Assembly (NCBI RefSeq): GCF_001438695.1
Contig: NZ_JQBH01000013.1
Location: 1 to 51,511, forward strand
Reading direction: 5' to 3'
DNA from: Fructobacillus fructosus KCTC 3544
Lineage (GTDB): Bacteria > Bacillota > Bacilli > Lactobacillales > Lactobacillaceae
Length of the DNA stretch: 51,511 bases
How positions within the stretch are numbered: the first letter of the stretch is position 1; each line of letters begins with the position of its first letter. The notes beneath the pieces are model-generated. The model saw nothing but the letters and a program-made list of their open reading frames with translations, had not been told where the DNA came from and searched no databases. Below are positions 17,983 to 27,716 of the stretch, piece by piece. The translations under genes were made by a program, and so were the position numbers.

Positions 17983-17994
17983 ACGAGCCCTCCT

Positions 17995-20900
17995 TTAGGC
18001 GAGTTTCTCTTCCGCTTGTTCCAGACTAACCGCCACCATCTTGGACACACCGGCCTCTTGCATGGTTACGCCATAGAGGACGGATGCCGCTACCATTGTT
18101 CCCTTTCGGTGCGTAATGGTAATAAATTGTGTGCTGCCTCCGAAATTCTTTAAGTAAGCAGCAAAACGATCAACGTTGGCCTCATCCAAGGCAGCCTCGG
18201 CTTCATCCAAGACAGCAAACGGCACCGGACGAACCTGCAAAATCGCAAAGAGCAACGAAATGGCCGTCAACGCCTTTTCGCCTCCGGAAAGAAGTGACAT
18301 CTGCTGAAACTTCTTGCCAGGTGGCTGGGCCTTAATATCGATACCAGTGGTGAGGAGGTGTTCCGGATCAGTCAGTTCAATTTGAGCCTGACCACCGGCA
18401 AACATCTTGGTAAAGACGTCCTTAAAGTGTTCCGCTACTTGGTCAAAGGTCTGCTTAAAGCGAACCTGGACTTCCTGATCCATTTCATCAATCGTTGCTT
18501 GCAAAGTTGCTTTTGCTTGGTTCAAATCCTCTGCTTGCTGCGTCAAGAATTCGTGACGTTCCTTAATCTCATCATACTCTTGTATGGCGGCAACGTTAAC
18601 GGGTCCAAGCGCGTTCAATGCACGTTTTGTCTCAGCTAATTCTTGGTTGATCTGCGCATCGGTCAGCTCCGATTGCTTCACATCCTCTTTGCTTTCAACC
18701 GTTAAGCCATAGGTTTGCTTAAGACTCGCCACTTGCTTTTCCAACTTTTCTTGACTCGTCTGTAAGCGATGGCTAGCATTGGCCTGCTCAACCGTTTGTT
18801 GATTAACGGCCTCTTGCTCTTTTTCTAACTGTTCTTCTAGGATGGTTACCTGCTGTCCCAGAGCTAACAGGCGATCGGCCAATTCTTGGGAACGGGTTTG
18901 ATCCATTGTCAGTTCCGCTTCCAAGGCTTGGAGCTGTTCGGACAAAGCCGGACCGTTAGCGGCTTGTTCTAAGCGCTGGCTAATTTCTTCCTGACGCTGC
19001 TCCAATTCGTTTTGCTGGCGCTGCAACTCCTGCACCAGGGCTTGCAAGCGTTTCTTATTTTCTGAAGCCGCTTCTAATTTAGCTGAAACCGTCGCTGCCT
19101 CTGTCTGAAAGCCAGCCTTTTCCTCTTGGTAAGCGGCTTGCTCTTTCTCAAGCCGTTCGATTTGTTCTGACAAATCTGTCGTTGTCTCTTCTAATGCTCG
19201 TTGCTTCTTTTCCTGCGTCAACAAAGCCTGCTTTGATTCAACCAGTATTTTTTGTCCATCTTCTTTCTCAGCCTTTAAATCAGCCAGGTCCAGGGTCAGC
19301 GTTTGCAGCTTGGTTTCCGCCTGTGCAAGTGCATCTTTCAAAGTCGTCAGTTGGTAATCAACTTGATTCCCCTGATTCTCGAAGTCATAAAAAGCCGTTT
19401 GCTGCTCTTGCAGTTCGTCGGTCAACTGGTCCACTTTCGCTTGCCATTGACGACGCTTTTCTGACAGTTCCTGCAGAATCGCTTCCTTTTTGACCAAGGC
19501 AGCTTCTTTTTCCTTTAATTCGGCCTGCCGAGACAAAACCGACGGCCCCTGCCGGTGGTTGGCACCACCAGTAATCGAACCGCCAGCGTTGACCAACTGC
19601 CCATCGAGAGACACGACCCGCAACCGATTCTGGCAAGCCTTAGCCACGCGAGTGGCGGCATCTAAATCGGTCACAACCAATGTCGTTCCCAGTAAGTTCG
19701 ACAGGATATTTTCCATGCCTTTTGGCATGGCAACCAAATCACTGGCCACGCCCAGATAGCCACTTTCCTGTTCAGCTCGGTATGTATCGCGAGCGCTACG
19801 AGCCCGAATGCTTTCTTCAGGTAACAGCGTCACACGACCCTTTCGGTTCTTAGTCAAATAGGCAACAATTGCTTTGGCCGTCCGTGTCGAATCAACCACA
19901 ACGTTTTGCAAAGCACCTCCGAGAACGGTCTCAATCGCTTTGGTATAACGACTTGGTACGTCAATCAGTTCAGCGACAACCCCTCGAACACCCGGAAAAT
20001 TCCGCTTGACGGCAGGCGCCATCAAGTTTTTAACACCCTGGTAGAAGCCAGCGTATTCATCCAAAGAGGACTCAGCCTGGTAAAGCGAGCGGACTTTATC
20101 CAAGTCATAGGCTGCTTGTTGCCATGACTTTTGTGCTTCTTGGTAAGCTTCCTTCGCCATGTGCAACTGTTGTTTACAAGTGTCAATTTTTTCAGCGTAT
20201 GGATTTTCGTCGGCTTTTTTTTCTGGATGTTCAAGCTGGTAGTCTGCAAGTGCCTGCTTGGCATTCGAAAAGACGCTTTGCGCCTCTTGCAGAGCAGCCC
20301 GCTTCCGCTCGGTCTGTTCCGCGTTTTGTGCCAAGGACTTTTCTTCAAAGGTCTGCTTATTGTGCAAGGTCGCTAATTCTTGCATCACTTGCACATATTC
20401 TTGCCGTTTGGAGGCAAGCGCTTCTTTGACCCGGTCGATTGATTCCTGACCATGTTCTTGGTCAATTCGTTGGATGGTTTTCTTTAATTCCATCCGTTTA
20501 TCGGCGAGCTGCCGTTCCTCAGCATCCGCTTCGGACAAATTGCCAGCGGCCTCTTCCCCCTGACGCTGCAAGTTCGTCAGTTGTTCGGCCAAAGTTTGGC
20601 TTTCATGGCGTAGCGTTTCCGCTTCCTGAGAAGCCAACTTTTGATTCCCAATCAGCTGTTCTTTTTGCTGTGTCTTGGTCAAGATAGCCTGTGCTAACTG
20701 GTCCTTTCCCTCTTGCACCGCTGTCAAAGTCGTCCGAGCATCAGACAATTCGGTTCGCTTAGAACCCAAGTCACGTTGCTTGTCTTGTAAGATTTGGTTT
20801 ACTTCTTCAAGTGAGCTTTTCTGGTTAACCACATCTGCCTGCAGGGAAAGAATGGACCGCGTGAGGCGTACCTGATCAAGCTTCTCAAAATTCTCACGCT

Positions 20901-21552
20901 TTTCAAGGTATTTTCTTGCCGTTTGGGCCTGCTTCTCCAAGGGGAGCAAACGACCCTCTACTTCGTGAACAATGTCGGCCACACGGGCTAAGTTGTCGTC
21001 CGTTACCGCCAAGTCTTTTTCCGCTTGGTTTTTATTTTGTTTGTATTTATAAACACCGGCAACTTCTTCAATGATTCCCCGTCGTTCTTCCGGCTTGGCG
21101 GAAAAAATTTTTTCCACCTGTCCTTGGGAAATAATGGAAAAGCCATCGCGACCCAAACCAGTATCCATAAAGATTTCATGAATATCTTTCAGGCGACACT
21201 CTGCACCGTTCAGTTGGTAAGACGATTCACCAGAACGGTAGAGCCGCCGAGTGATGCGCAATTCTGAAAAATCCGACTGAATGTAGTGATCAGAGTTATC
21301 AAAGGTAATCGAAACCTCTGCTCGGTTAAGGGACTTCCGGTCTTTTGTTCCAGCAAAAATAACGTCCGCCATTTTGTTACCGCGCAAGTCCTTTGCGGAC
21401 TGCTCACCCATAACCCAGCGGATCGCCTCGATAATATTTGATTTACCGGAACCATTGGGTCCAACGATTCCGGTCATCCCGTTTTGAAAGTCAATCACGG
21501 TCTTGTTGGCGAATGATTTAAAGCCAACAATCTCCAGCGTTTTTAATTTCAT
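17995..21552 (-). CDS. smc: Chromosome segregation ATPase SMC
   Basis: 1185 residues, standard length. Walker A (GPNGSGKSN) is at residues about 32-40, followed by a long coiled coil, the hinge near residues 510-670 (GVRGVVAELI, GGSITGG), and a second coiled coil. The C-terminal ATPase half carries the signature LLSGGEKALTA and Walker B VLDEAEAALDEAN. With ScpA and ScpB it forms the condensin ring that organises and segregates the chromosome. It begins 15 bases after rnc. Confidence 0.98.
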   Translation of the reverse strand: MKLKTLEIVGFKSFANKTVIDFQNGMTGIVGPNGSGKSNIIEAIRWVMGEQSAKDLRGNKMADVIFAGTKDRKSLNRAEVSITFDNSDHYIQSDFSELRITRRLYRSGESSYQLNGAECRLKDIHEIFMDTGLGRDGFSIISQGQVEKIFSAKPEERRGIIEEVAGVYKYKQNKNQAEKDLAVTDDNLARVADIVHEVEGRLLPLEKQAQTARKYLEKRENFEKLDQVRLTRSILSLQADVVNQKSSLEEVNQILQDKQRDLGSKRTELSDARTTLTAVQEGKDQLAQAILTKTQQKEQLIGNQKLASQEAETLRHESQTLAEQLTNLQRQGEEAAGNLSEADAEERQLADKRMELKKTIQRIDQEHGQESIDRVKEALASKRQEYVQVMQELATLHNKQTFEEKSLAQNAEQTERKRAALQEAQSVFSNAKQALADYQLEHPEKKADENPYAEKIDTCKQQLHMAKEAYQEAQKSWQQAAYDLDKVRSLYQAESSLDEYAGFYQGVKNLMAPAVKRNFPGVRGVVAELIDVPSRYTKAIETVLGGALQNVVVDSTRTAKAIVAYLTKNRKGRVTLLPEESIRARSARDTYRAEQESGYLGVASDLVAMPKGMENILSNLLGTTLVVTDLDAATRVAKACQNRLRVVSLDGQLVNAGGSITGGANHRQGPSVLSRQAELKEKEAALVKKEAILQELSEKRRQWQAKVDQLTDELQEQQTAFYDFENQGNQVDYQLTTLKDALAQAETKLQTLTLDLADLKAEKEDGQKILVESKQALLTQEKKQRALEETTTDLSEQIERLEKEQAAYQEEKAGFQTEAATVSAKLEAASENKKRLQALVQELQRQQNELEQRQEEISQRLEQAANGPALSEQLQALEAELTMDQTRSQELADRLLALGQQVTILEEQLEKEQEAVNQQTVEQANASHRLQTSQEKLEKQVASLKQTYGLTVESKEDVKQSELTDAQINQELAETKRALNALGPVNVAAIQEYDEIKERHEFLTQQAEDLNQAKATLQATIDEMDQEVQVRFKQTFDQVAEHFKDVFTKMFAGGQAQIELTDPEHLLTTGIDIKAQPPGKKFQQMSLLSGGEKALTAISLLFAILQVRPVPFAVLDEAEAALDEANVDRFAAYLKNFGGSTQFITITHRKGTMVAASVLYGVTMQEAGVSKMVAVSLEQAEEKLA

Positions 21553-21567
21553 ACACTTCTACTCAAT

Positions 21568-22266
21568 TTATTCAGCTAAATCGACCAATGCTTGTTGCGC
21601 CGCGGCTTTTTCAGCATCCTTGATGGAAGAGCCAAATCCATAGGCTAAAATACGACCATCAAGCGCAACTGACACCTTAAAGAGTTGACTATTGTCTTCG
21701 TTTCGTTCTTCCTCTTCGATTTGGTAGGTGATATCAACGGTTCCCTTTGCCTGCAACTTTTCCTGCAAACGGGATTTAAAGTCAATGAACTGGTCGAAGA
21801 AATTTTCATCAATGGCGGCAAAAACAGTCTGGTTCAAAAGGGAGACAACCGCTGCTTGCCCTTGATCGAGAAACAGAGCACCAATAAAGGCTTCCCAAAT
21901 ATCTTCAAGTAATGAAGGACGTTGACGCGCCCCATTCATTTCCTCTCCTTTACCAAGACGGATGGCCTCGTTCAAGTGAATTACCTGTGCGAAGTGAGCA
22001 AATGACTTGGTTTGAACCATGGTGATTCGCATTTCGGTCAGCTGTCCTTCATCCCAATCTGGATAACGCTTAAAGAGATATTCGGTAACGGACGCCTGCA
22101 TAATGGCATCCCCTAAAAATTCGAGTCGTTGATAATCGCGCCCCGTCTCTTTTGGGTTTTCATTTAAAAAATTACGTTGGGTTAAGGCTTCTTTGAGCAA
22201 ATCGAGGTCATTAAAACCAATCTGATAATGCTCGCCTAAATAAGATTTAAATTCTTCTGGTGACAA
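21568..22266 (-). CDS. rnc: Ribonuclease III
   Basis: RNase III cleaves double-stranded RNA in rRNA processing and mRNA turnover. The signature YQRLEFLGDAIM and the second acidic site (LLEDIWEAFIGALFLDQG) are intact; a C-terminal double-stranded RNA binding domain follows (KSRLQEKLQ to AAAQQALVDLAE). I place the start at TTG 22264-22266, 8 bases after AGGAGAGGAA, giving 232 residues. An upstream in-frame TTG at 22290 would put that Shine-Dalgarno inside the coding region. It is the first gene of the rnc-smc-ftsY-ylxM-ffh operon. Confidence 0.95.
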   Translation of the reverse strand: MSPEEFKSYLGEHYQIGFNDLDLLKEALTQRNFLNENPKETGRDYQRLEFLGDAIMQASVTEYLFKRYPDWDEGQLTEMRITMVQTKSFAHFAQVIHLNEAIRLGKGEEMNGARQRPSLLEDIWEAFIGALFLDQGQAAVVSLLNQTVFAAIDENFFDQFIDFKSRLQEKLQAKGTVDITYQIEEEERNEDNSQLFKVSVALDGRILAYGFGSSIKDAEKAAAQQALVDLAE

Positions 22267-22299
22267 TTTTGTCTTCCTCTCCTGTTTCAATTACTTCAT

Positions 22300-22305
22300 A
22301 TTATA
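22300..22305 (-). promoter_or_regulatory. Extended -10 promoter of the rnc operon
   Basis: TGGTATAAT on the minus strand (TG-N-TATAAT form), about 33 bases before the TTG start. The -35 region is weak, which an extended -10 can compensate. Confidence 0.6.
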
Positions 22306-22341
22306 CCAGATTTAAGCCGCCATCTTTCCGTGACTCCATTG

Positions 22342-22376
22342 AAAAAAGCCAAGAAAACATCCGCTTTCCTGGCTTC
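22342..22376 (-). terminator. Terminator of glmM
   Basis: Stem AGCCAGGAAA/TTTTCTTGGCT (one wobble) with a 7-base loop and a T-run on the minus strand, directly after glmM. Confidence 0.75.
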
Positions 22377-22382
22377 ATTTCT

Positions 22383-23753
22383 TTATTGATTAGCTAATTC
22401 CTGAACAGTTTGAACAAGTTGTTCAACATAACCATCAACAAGGTCCGGTGTTTTGGCTTCCGCCATCACCCGGACGAGGTTTTCTGTCCCAGAAGGTCGA
22501 ACAAGCACACGACCGTCCCCAGCCATTTGCTTTTCAACTTCTTCAATCTTTTCCTGTAGAGCTGGGGCAGCCATGATGGCGTTCTTATCCGCAACTTCCA
22601 CATTCACCAGCTTCTGTGGATAAATGGTTACTGGTTCGGCGAGCTCTTGAAGGGAACGACCCGTTTCTTTCATTACTTGCAACAGCTGCAAAGCTGTGAG
22701 CAACCCATCGCCAGTCTTTGCCCAGTCACGGAAAATAATGTGACCAGACTGTTCACCACCAAGGTTATCATCGTCTTCCAGCATTTTTTCCATGACGTAG
22801 CGGTCACCAACCTTCGTTTTCACTGAAGACATTCCCTCAGCTTCCAAGGCCTTATAGAATCCGATGTTCGACATGACCGTTGACACAACCGTCTGGTGCT
22901 TCAAACGTCCTTGGTCGTTCATAAACTTGGCGGTGATGTACATAATCTTATCACCATCCACAATGTTTCCTTCGGCATCGACAGCAATCAACCGATCACC
23001 ATCGCCATCGAAAGCTAATCCAGCATCAAAGTTGCCTTCCTGAACCATCTGAACAAGGGCTTCTGGATGAGTCGAACCAACGTGGTCGTTGATGTTCAAC
23101 CCATCGGGTTCAGTTCCCATCGTCTCAAAGTCCATTCCCAAGTCAGCAAAGAGACGCGGAAGCAAATCCGAAGTGGCGCCATTGGCACCATCCAAGGCAA
23201 TCTTGAATCCTGAAAGATCGGATGGAATCGTCTTTTGCAAAAAGGCCAAGTATTTTTGAGCACCTTCTTGATAGTGCGAAACCGTTCCTAAACCTTCTGC
23301 TGAAGGACGTGGCAATTGATCACCATCGTGACCATCGAGAATGGCTTCGATTTCAGCTTCCAAATCGTCTGAGAGTTTGAAGCCATCCTGTCCAAAGAAC
23401 TTAATCCCGTTATCCTTTGCAGGATTGTGAGACGCTGTGATTTGAATCCCCGCATCTGCTTCGAGTGCTTCAACTAAATAGGCAACGGCGGGTGTGGTAA
23501 TGACCCCTAGATTCAAGACGTCAACACCAACGGATAGGAGTCCGGAAATCAAGGCTTCCTGAAGCATTTCAGAAGAAATTCGGGTGTCTTGTCCGACAAT
23601 TACAACCGGCTTCTTATCAGGGTTGTCATTGTGGCGGGTCAAAATCGCCCCACCAGCCCGACCGAGTGAAAGCGCCAACTCAGGAGTTAACCCCTGGTTA
23701 GCGACCCCTCTCACCCCATCGGTCCCAAAATATTTTAACTGCTTTTCTGTCAT
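22383..23753 (-). CDS. glmM: Phosphoglucosamine mutase
   Basis: 456 residues. It converts glucosamine-6-phosphate to glucosamine-1-phosphate for UDP-GlcNAc and the cell wall. The phosphoserine loop [17 protein letters not shown] carries Ser108; the metal site is [12 protein letters not shown], the sugar-binding loop GEQSGH and the phosphate-binding loop [11 protein letters not shown]. It is the last gene of murB-nhaP-cdaA-cdaR-glmM. In other Bacillota, GlmM binds and inhibits CdaA, so the operon links c-di-AMP to wall synthesis. Confidence 0.98.
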   Translation of the reverse strand: MTEKQLKYFGTDGVRGVANQGLTPELALSLGRAGGAILTRHNDNPDKKPVVIVGQDTRISSEMLQEALISGLLSVGVDVLNLGVITTPAVAYLVEALEADAGIQITASHNPAKDNGIKFFGQDGFKLSDDLEAEIEAILDGHDGDQLPRPSAEGLGTVSHYQEGAQKYLAFLQKTIPSDLSGFKIALDGANGATSDLLPRLFADLGMDFETMGTEPDGLNINDHVGSTHPEALVQMVQEGNFDAGLAFDGDGDRLIAVDAEGNIVDGDKIMYITAKFMNDQGRLKHQTVVSTVMSNIGFYKALEAEGMSSVKTKVGDRYVMEKMLEDDDNLGGEQSGHIIFRDWAKTGDGLLTALQLLQVMKETGRSLQELAEPVTIYPQKLVNVEVADKNAIMAAPALQEKIEEVEKQMAGDGRVLVRPSGTENLVRVMAEAKTPDLVDGYVEQLVQTVQELANQ

Positions 23754-23800
23754 TGCTTTATCTCCAAATAGGTTTCACTGTCGTTTTATTCAATAAAGTC

Positions 23801-24793
23801 TTAGTTTTTATTCGAGCTACTGGAAGAACTCGAGCTGCTTGACGACTTTGGTGTAATCGTAACCGATACCTTCTGATCCGATAATTGATCAACTCCGGTC
23901 GGCTTATCTAAGGTTACACTCTTTGTCGTTTTGCTTAAAATATTCGACAAATCTAAACTAACAGGCAAAGAATTAATGCTACTTAGTGTATCACTTGTCC
24001 CGTAAATTGTCACGGATGAAGGGTCGAAGCTAATCTCATAATCACTGGCAGTACCAGCACTAGCCTGGACTTCCAAACTGACTTTTTTGCTGGACTGACT
24101 TTGCGAAACCGTTAGCTTGACGTTCGCTTTCGTTTGCGAAAGCGATGCCTGAACAACGTTTCCGTCCTTGTCATAAGGTGTTAACTTCACTGACTGTGTC
24201 ACATTGGCCTTTGTGTTCTTATCGAGGCTAACGTCAGCGCCAACGTAGGAAACGGCATCAACGTTGGTCTTCGGTCCGGTGACCGTTACGGACTTAACAT
24301 CCGTGCTGGTATCCGTGACCGAATAGCCATTAGCAAGTTTTGATTCATCATAATTGACTTGCACGTTCTTTTTAGCCGAATTCTTTTCAGCCAAAGTCAC
24401 GGTAACTGTCTGAGGCGAAGCAGCAGCCGTTAATGAACTATTCACCCCCGAAAGGGCAACGTTCACCGTGTGTTGTCCAGCTCCCAATCCGCGAAGGTCA
24501 GCAGAAGCCGTAATGTCATTATGATTCTTGGCAGCCGTAACCAATGCAGAAGATCCCTGCACATTCACAGAAACAGATGAACTACCGCCAACGATAACAT
24601 AATCATCTGAATTGTATTGGAAAGTCAAAGGAACGGTGAGCGTGGCCTTTTTTTGTGGCACCAATGATGAATAAGAATTAGATGAATTGGAGTTTGAATA
24701 GTTCTTAATTGAAAGGACGTAGGCAGCCAATAGCAGGGCCAATAAGAGCGAGAAAATCACGTTAATGATTTTTGAAGAGGCTAATTTTTTCAT
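23801..24793 (-). CDS. cdaR: CdaR/YbbR-domain regulator of c-di-AMP cyclase
   Basis: 330 residues. One N-terminal transmembrane helix (about residues 8-25) is followed by Ser/Asn-rich sequence and at least three extracytoplasmic YbbR repeats (for example VTGPKTNVDAVSYVGADVSLD and ITIYG-like strands). The protein ends in a Ser-rich tail. CdaR is a membrane partner that tunes the activity of CdaA. Its start overlaps the cdaA stop by 4 bases (ATGA), so the two are translated together. Confidence 0.92.
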   Translation of the reverse strand: MKKLASSKIINVIFSLLLALLLAAYVLSIKNYSNSNSSNSYSSLVPQKKATLTVPLTFQYNSDDYVIVGGSSSVSVNVQGSSALVTAAKNHNDITASADLRGLGAGQHTVNVALSGVNSSLTAAASPQTVTVTLAEKNSAKKNVQVNYDESKLANGYSVTDTSTDVKSVTVTGPKTNVDAVSYVGADVSLDKNTKANVTQSVKLTPYDKDGNVVQASLSQTKANVKLTVSQSQSSKKVSLEVQASAGTASDYEISFDPSSVTIYGTSDTLSSINSLPVSLDLSNILSKTTKSVTLDKPTGVDQLSDQKVSVTITPKSSSSSSSSSSSNKN

Positions 24794-25614
24794 GACTTCC
24801 TCCCTTTTAATAAGAACTGGAGCCAGTTATGCTTATTCTTCTTTTGTACAGGGTCAATCCACTGCTTTTCAAAGAAGTTCAAGTAGGATTCCTGATCCAT
24901 GTTCCGAAGTAGGTCCCCGCGCTGCGTGATGGAAATTTCACCTGTTTCTTCAGAAACCACAACCGTAACGGCATCCGTTGCCTCTGAAATCCCAACTGCG
25001 GCACGGTGACGAGTTCCCAATTCCTTTGGAATACGTGTTGATTCCGACAGTGGCAAGTAAGCAGCCGCAACAGCAATTTGATCATCATTAATGATGACCG
25101 CCCCATCGTGTAGAGGCGTGTTTGGAATGAAAATGTTAATCAAAAGCTGTCCCGTAATGGTTGCGTTCAACGGAATGCCAGTTTTAATGTACTCTTCCAA
25201 CGTATCCTTACCGTTAATCGTAATTAACGCACCAATCCTTCGCTTCGACATGTACTGCAAAGCCATATCAAGTCCCCGGATTAATTCACGCGCCTGTTCA
25301 TTATCCAGGTGTTGCTTGCGAACCGTAATGCGCCGTCCGAGGCTCTCTAGTCCGCGGCGAATCTCCTGTTGAAAGATAACCACCAATGCAATCGGTGCCC
25401 ATGTGATGATTTGGTCCATCAACCAGGAAAGCACCACAAGGCCCAATCGCCAAGCAATGACTTTGATCAGCACAATGGCACCAACCCCAAACAAAATTTG
25501 CAGGGCACGGGTGCCTTCTACAAAAGTGATGACCTTATATAAAATGAACCAGATGATCAAAACATCGACCAGGTGGGCCAAATTACTGGAGGTCATGTAA
25601 GCCCAAATTCCCAT
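24790..25614 (-). CDS. cdaA: Membrane diadenylate cyclase CdaA (c-di-AMP synthase)
   Basis: 274 residues. Three N-terminal transmembrane helices are followed by the DAC domain, with the catalytic DGA (residues 170-172, in PLHDGAVII) and RHR (202-204, in GTRHRAAVGIS) motifs intact. It condenses two ATP into the second messenger c-di-AMP, which controls potassium and osmolyte transport and wall homeostasis. It starts 3 bases after the antiporter gene and overlaps cdaR. Confidence 0.97.
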   Translation of the reverse strand: MGIWAYMTSSNLAHLVDVLIIWFILYKVITFVEGTRALQILFGVGAIVLIKVIAWRLGLVVLSWLMDQIITWAPIALVVIFQQEIRRGLESLGRRITVRKQHLDNEQARELIRGLDMALQYMSKRRIGALITINGKDTLEEYIKTGIPLNATITGQLLINIFIPNTPLHDGAVIINDDQIAVAAAYLPLSESTRIPKELGTRHRAAVGISEATDAVTVVVSEETGEISITQRGDLLRNMDQESYLNFFEKQWIDPVQKKNKHNWLQFLLKGRKS

Positions 25615-25617
25615 TTT

Positions 25618-27714
25618 TTACTCCTCATTGCGGCCAACCAGCGCCCTGGTTTCCGCGTAATTAATGTATTGTCGCAGATTAATACTCGTTTGCCGACTAA
25701 TCCGCTTCTGATCGTATAGCTGCTGAACCATCTCACGTTCAGCCGACAGCGTCTTTAGCTCAAGCTCCAAGCGCTTCCGATCGTCTTGTTCTTGTTGGTC
25801 AAAAGACGGTACGTGTTTCGTCTTTTCAATCTGATAGCGGTAAATCACGATCAAGTTGTAAGCCGTCTGCCGAATGATTCGGTGGGTAACGGTGTCCCCA
25901 ACTTGACGAGAAACGTAATCTGATAAAGCTTTAATGGCTGCCTTAGCCATCTCTCGAATCGCTAAACCGGATTCTTCATAGACCCTGTCCGATTCCTGAT
26001 CGGACAGCCAGATACGAAAGTCAGCCCGTAGGCGGCGATACAGCCACTTCATTCGCTTCAAGCCAACCAGTTCACGGTCCGAGCCCAAATCCGCTTCAAA
26101 TTGATCAAGCCGCTTGGCTTGCAAACTGTAAGTGATGGGGGAAATGTGTTCCTCAACCAACAGCTGTTGCAGGCGATTGCGTTGTGCTTGCAAAGCTAAC
26201 TCTTGCAACTCCAACTCTTTTTCAGCAGCAAAGTCCGACTGATCCTGGTCGTCATGAATGCGATGACGCAGGGAACGGGCCGACTTTTGTCGCCTGGAAA
26301 TCAACTCATGGATAATTCGTCGATTCGATTCCGTCTGCATGTCACGTAGCTTTTGAATCCCAACTCGCAGAATCCAAAGTTGTGCGCGCCGTTCTGAAAT
26401 GTCAGCCTTTGGTTGATCGGCAGCGTCTTCAACCGACATCGTCGATTCCGGCTGGGTAAAGTCGCGCTGACTCACCTCTTTGGTCACCAGCGGCAGCATA
26501 ATGGAAGCCACAATTAATGACAAGACAACCACGACGGCCGCTATAAAAATGACCAAATCTCGTCCAACAAAGGCTGTTCCCGCATCCGTAACGGTCGGTA
26601 CTGTCAAAACAGCGGCCATCGTAACGGCCCCACGAACACCCGTCAAGCCAGAAACAATGGCTGAACGGAAGGAGACCTTTGTCTTCCGGTGGTGCCAGTG
26701 CTGGCCCAACTGAATGATGTATGCCCAAATCACTCGAATGAAAAAGACAATCAGCCAGACGAGAAAGCCATAGGCAAAGGCCTGCCAATTGGCAATTTCT
26801 GTATTCTTCAAAATGCTGTGCAACGCATTGGGAAGAGTAATCCCTAACAGAACGAAAATCAAGCCATTCAACACGTAAACAACCACTTCCCAAGAATGAA
26901 CGGAAACGATGGTTGCTTCAGCTGATAAGAGGTTGGAACGGCGATCAGACAAAATTTTCGCCGCAATACCACCGGTCACAACGGCGATTAAACCAGAGGC
27001 ATGTAACCAGCCTTCCGCCACCCAATAAATGATGAAAGGCATCAAAAGAGTGAAAATTGTATAAAAAACAACATCTGCTAGACCGGAACGAGAAACCCAA
27101 TTTCGAAAGGCAATCATGCTTGAGCCAAGCAGAATACCGACTAACACTCCGATAACGGTCATCCAGGCGAAGTTTAAGAGGGCATCCCCCAACACAAAGG
27201 TTCCAACAACCGTTGCTTTCACGGCGGTGTTAAACGAAACCAATCCCGTTGCATCGTTAACCAGACTCTCGCCGGTCACCACATGCAAGAGGTTTTCAGG
27301 TAGCTTCACCCGTTTGGCAATGGCCTGCACCGCCACCGGATCAGTGGGTGAAAGGACAGCCGCCAGAGCCAAGGCAACCGACAGTGGTAGCTGAGGGATT
27401 AGCCAATGAATGGCATAGCCACCCGCAATAGTGGTGACCAAGACGAGCAGAATGGCATTTCCAAGGATGGGAGCCCGTAACTCCCACAGTTCTCGTTTTG
27501 GAAAACGCCAGGAATCATTGAACAGGATGGGCGCGACGAACAGCATCATGAACCAATGCGAATCGACTTCGACATTGATGTTACCCATGGTTGCTAAAGT
27601 CACCCCAATGACAATTTGAAATAGGGAAATCGGGATGGCCGGAACAAAGTGCGAGATAATGCTTGAAAGCGCAACCCCCGTCACTAAGACGACCATTAAC
27701 TCAATTAAGGTCAT
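25618..27714 (-). CDS. CPA1/NhaP-type sodium/proton antiporter with long cytoplasmic domain
   Basis: 698 residues. About 12 transmembrane segments occupy residues 1-415, with the conserved SPTDPVAVQAI and GESLVNDATGLV motifs whose Asp residues carry the ion. A polar, largely helical cytoplasmic domain of about 270 residues follows. The protein exchanges sodium (or potassium) for protons across the membrane. It fits tightly between murB (2-base gap) and cdaA (3-base gap), so it is almost certainly co-translated with the c-di-AMP genes. c-di-AMP often controls cation transport, so the context is suggestive, but I see no recognisable RCK domain. Confidence 0.93.
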   Translation of the reverse strand: MTLIELMVVLVTGVALSSIISHFVPAIPISLFQIVIGVTLATMGNINVEVDSHWFMMLFVAPILFNDSWRFPKRELWELRAPILGNAILLVLVTTIAGGYAIHWLIPQLPLSVALALAAVLSPTDPVAVQAIAKRVKLPENLLHVVTGESLVNDATGLVSFNTAVKATVVGTFVLGDALLNFAWMTVIGVLVGILLGSSMIAFRNWVSRSGLADVVFYTIFTLLMPFIIYWVAEGWLHASGLIAVVTGGIAAKILSDRRSNLLSAEATIVSVHSWEVVVYVLNGLIFVLLGITLPNALHSILKNTEIANWQAFAYGFLVWLIVFFIRVIWAYIIQLGQHWHHRKTKVSFRSAIVSGLTGVRGAVTMAAVLTVPTVTDAGTAFVGRDLVIFIAAVVVVLSLIVASIMLPLVTKEVSQRDFTQPESTMSVEDAADQPKADISERRAQLWILRVGIQKLRDMQTESNRRIIHELISRRQKSARSLRHRIHDDQDQSDFAAEKELELQELALQAQRNRLQQLLVEEHISPITYSLQAKRLDQFEADLGSDRELVGLKRMKWLYRRLRADFRIWLSDQESDRVYEESGLAIREMAKAAIKALSDYVSRQVGDTVTHRIIRQTAYNLIVIYRYQIEKTKHVPSFDQQEQDDRKRLELELKTLSAEREMVQQLYDQKRISRQTSINLRQYINYAETRALVGRNEE

Positions 27715-27716
27715 GG

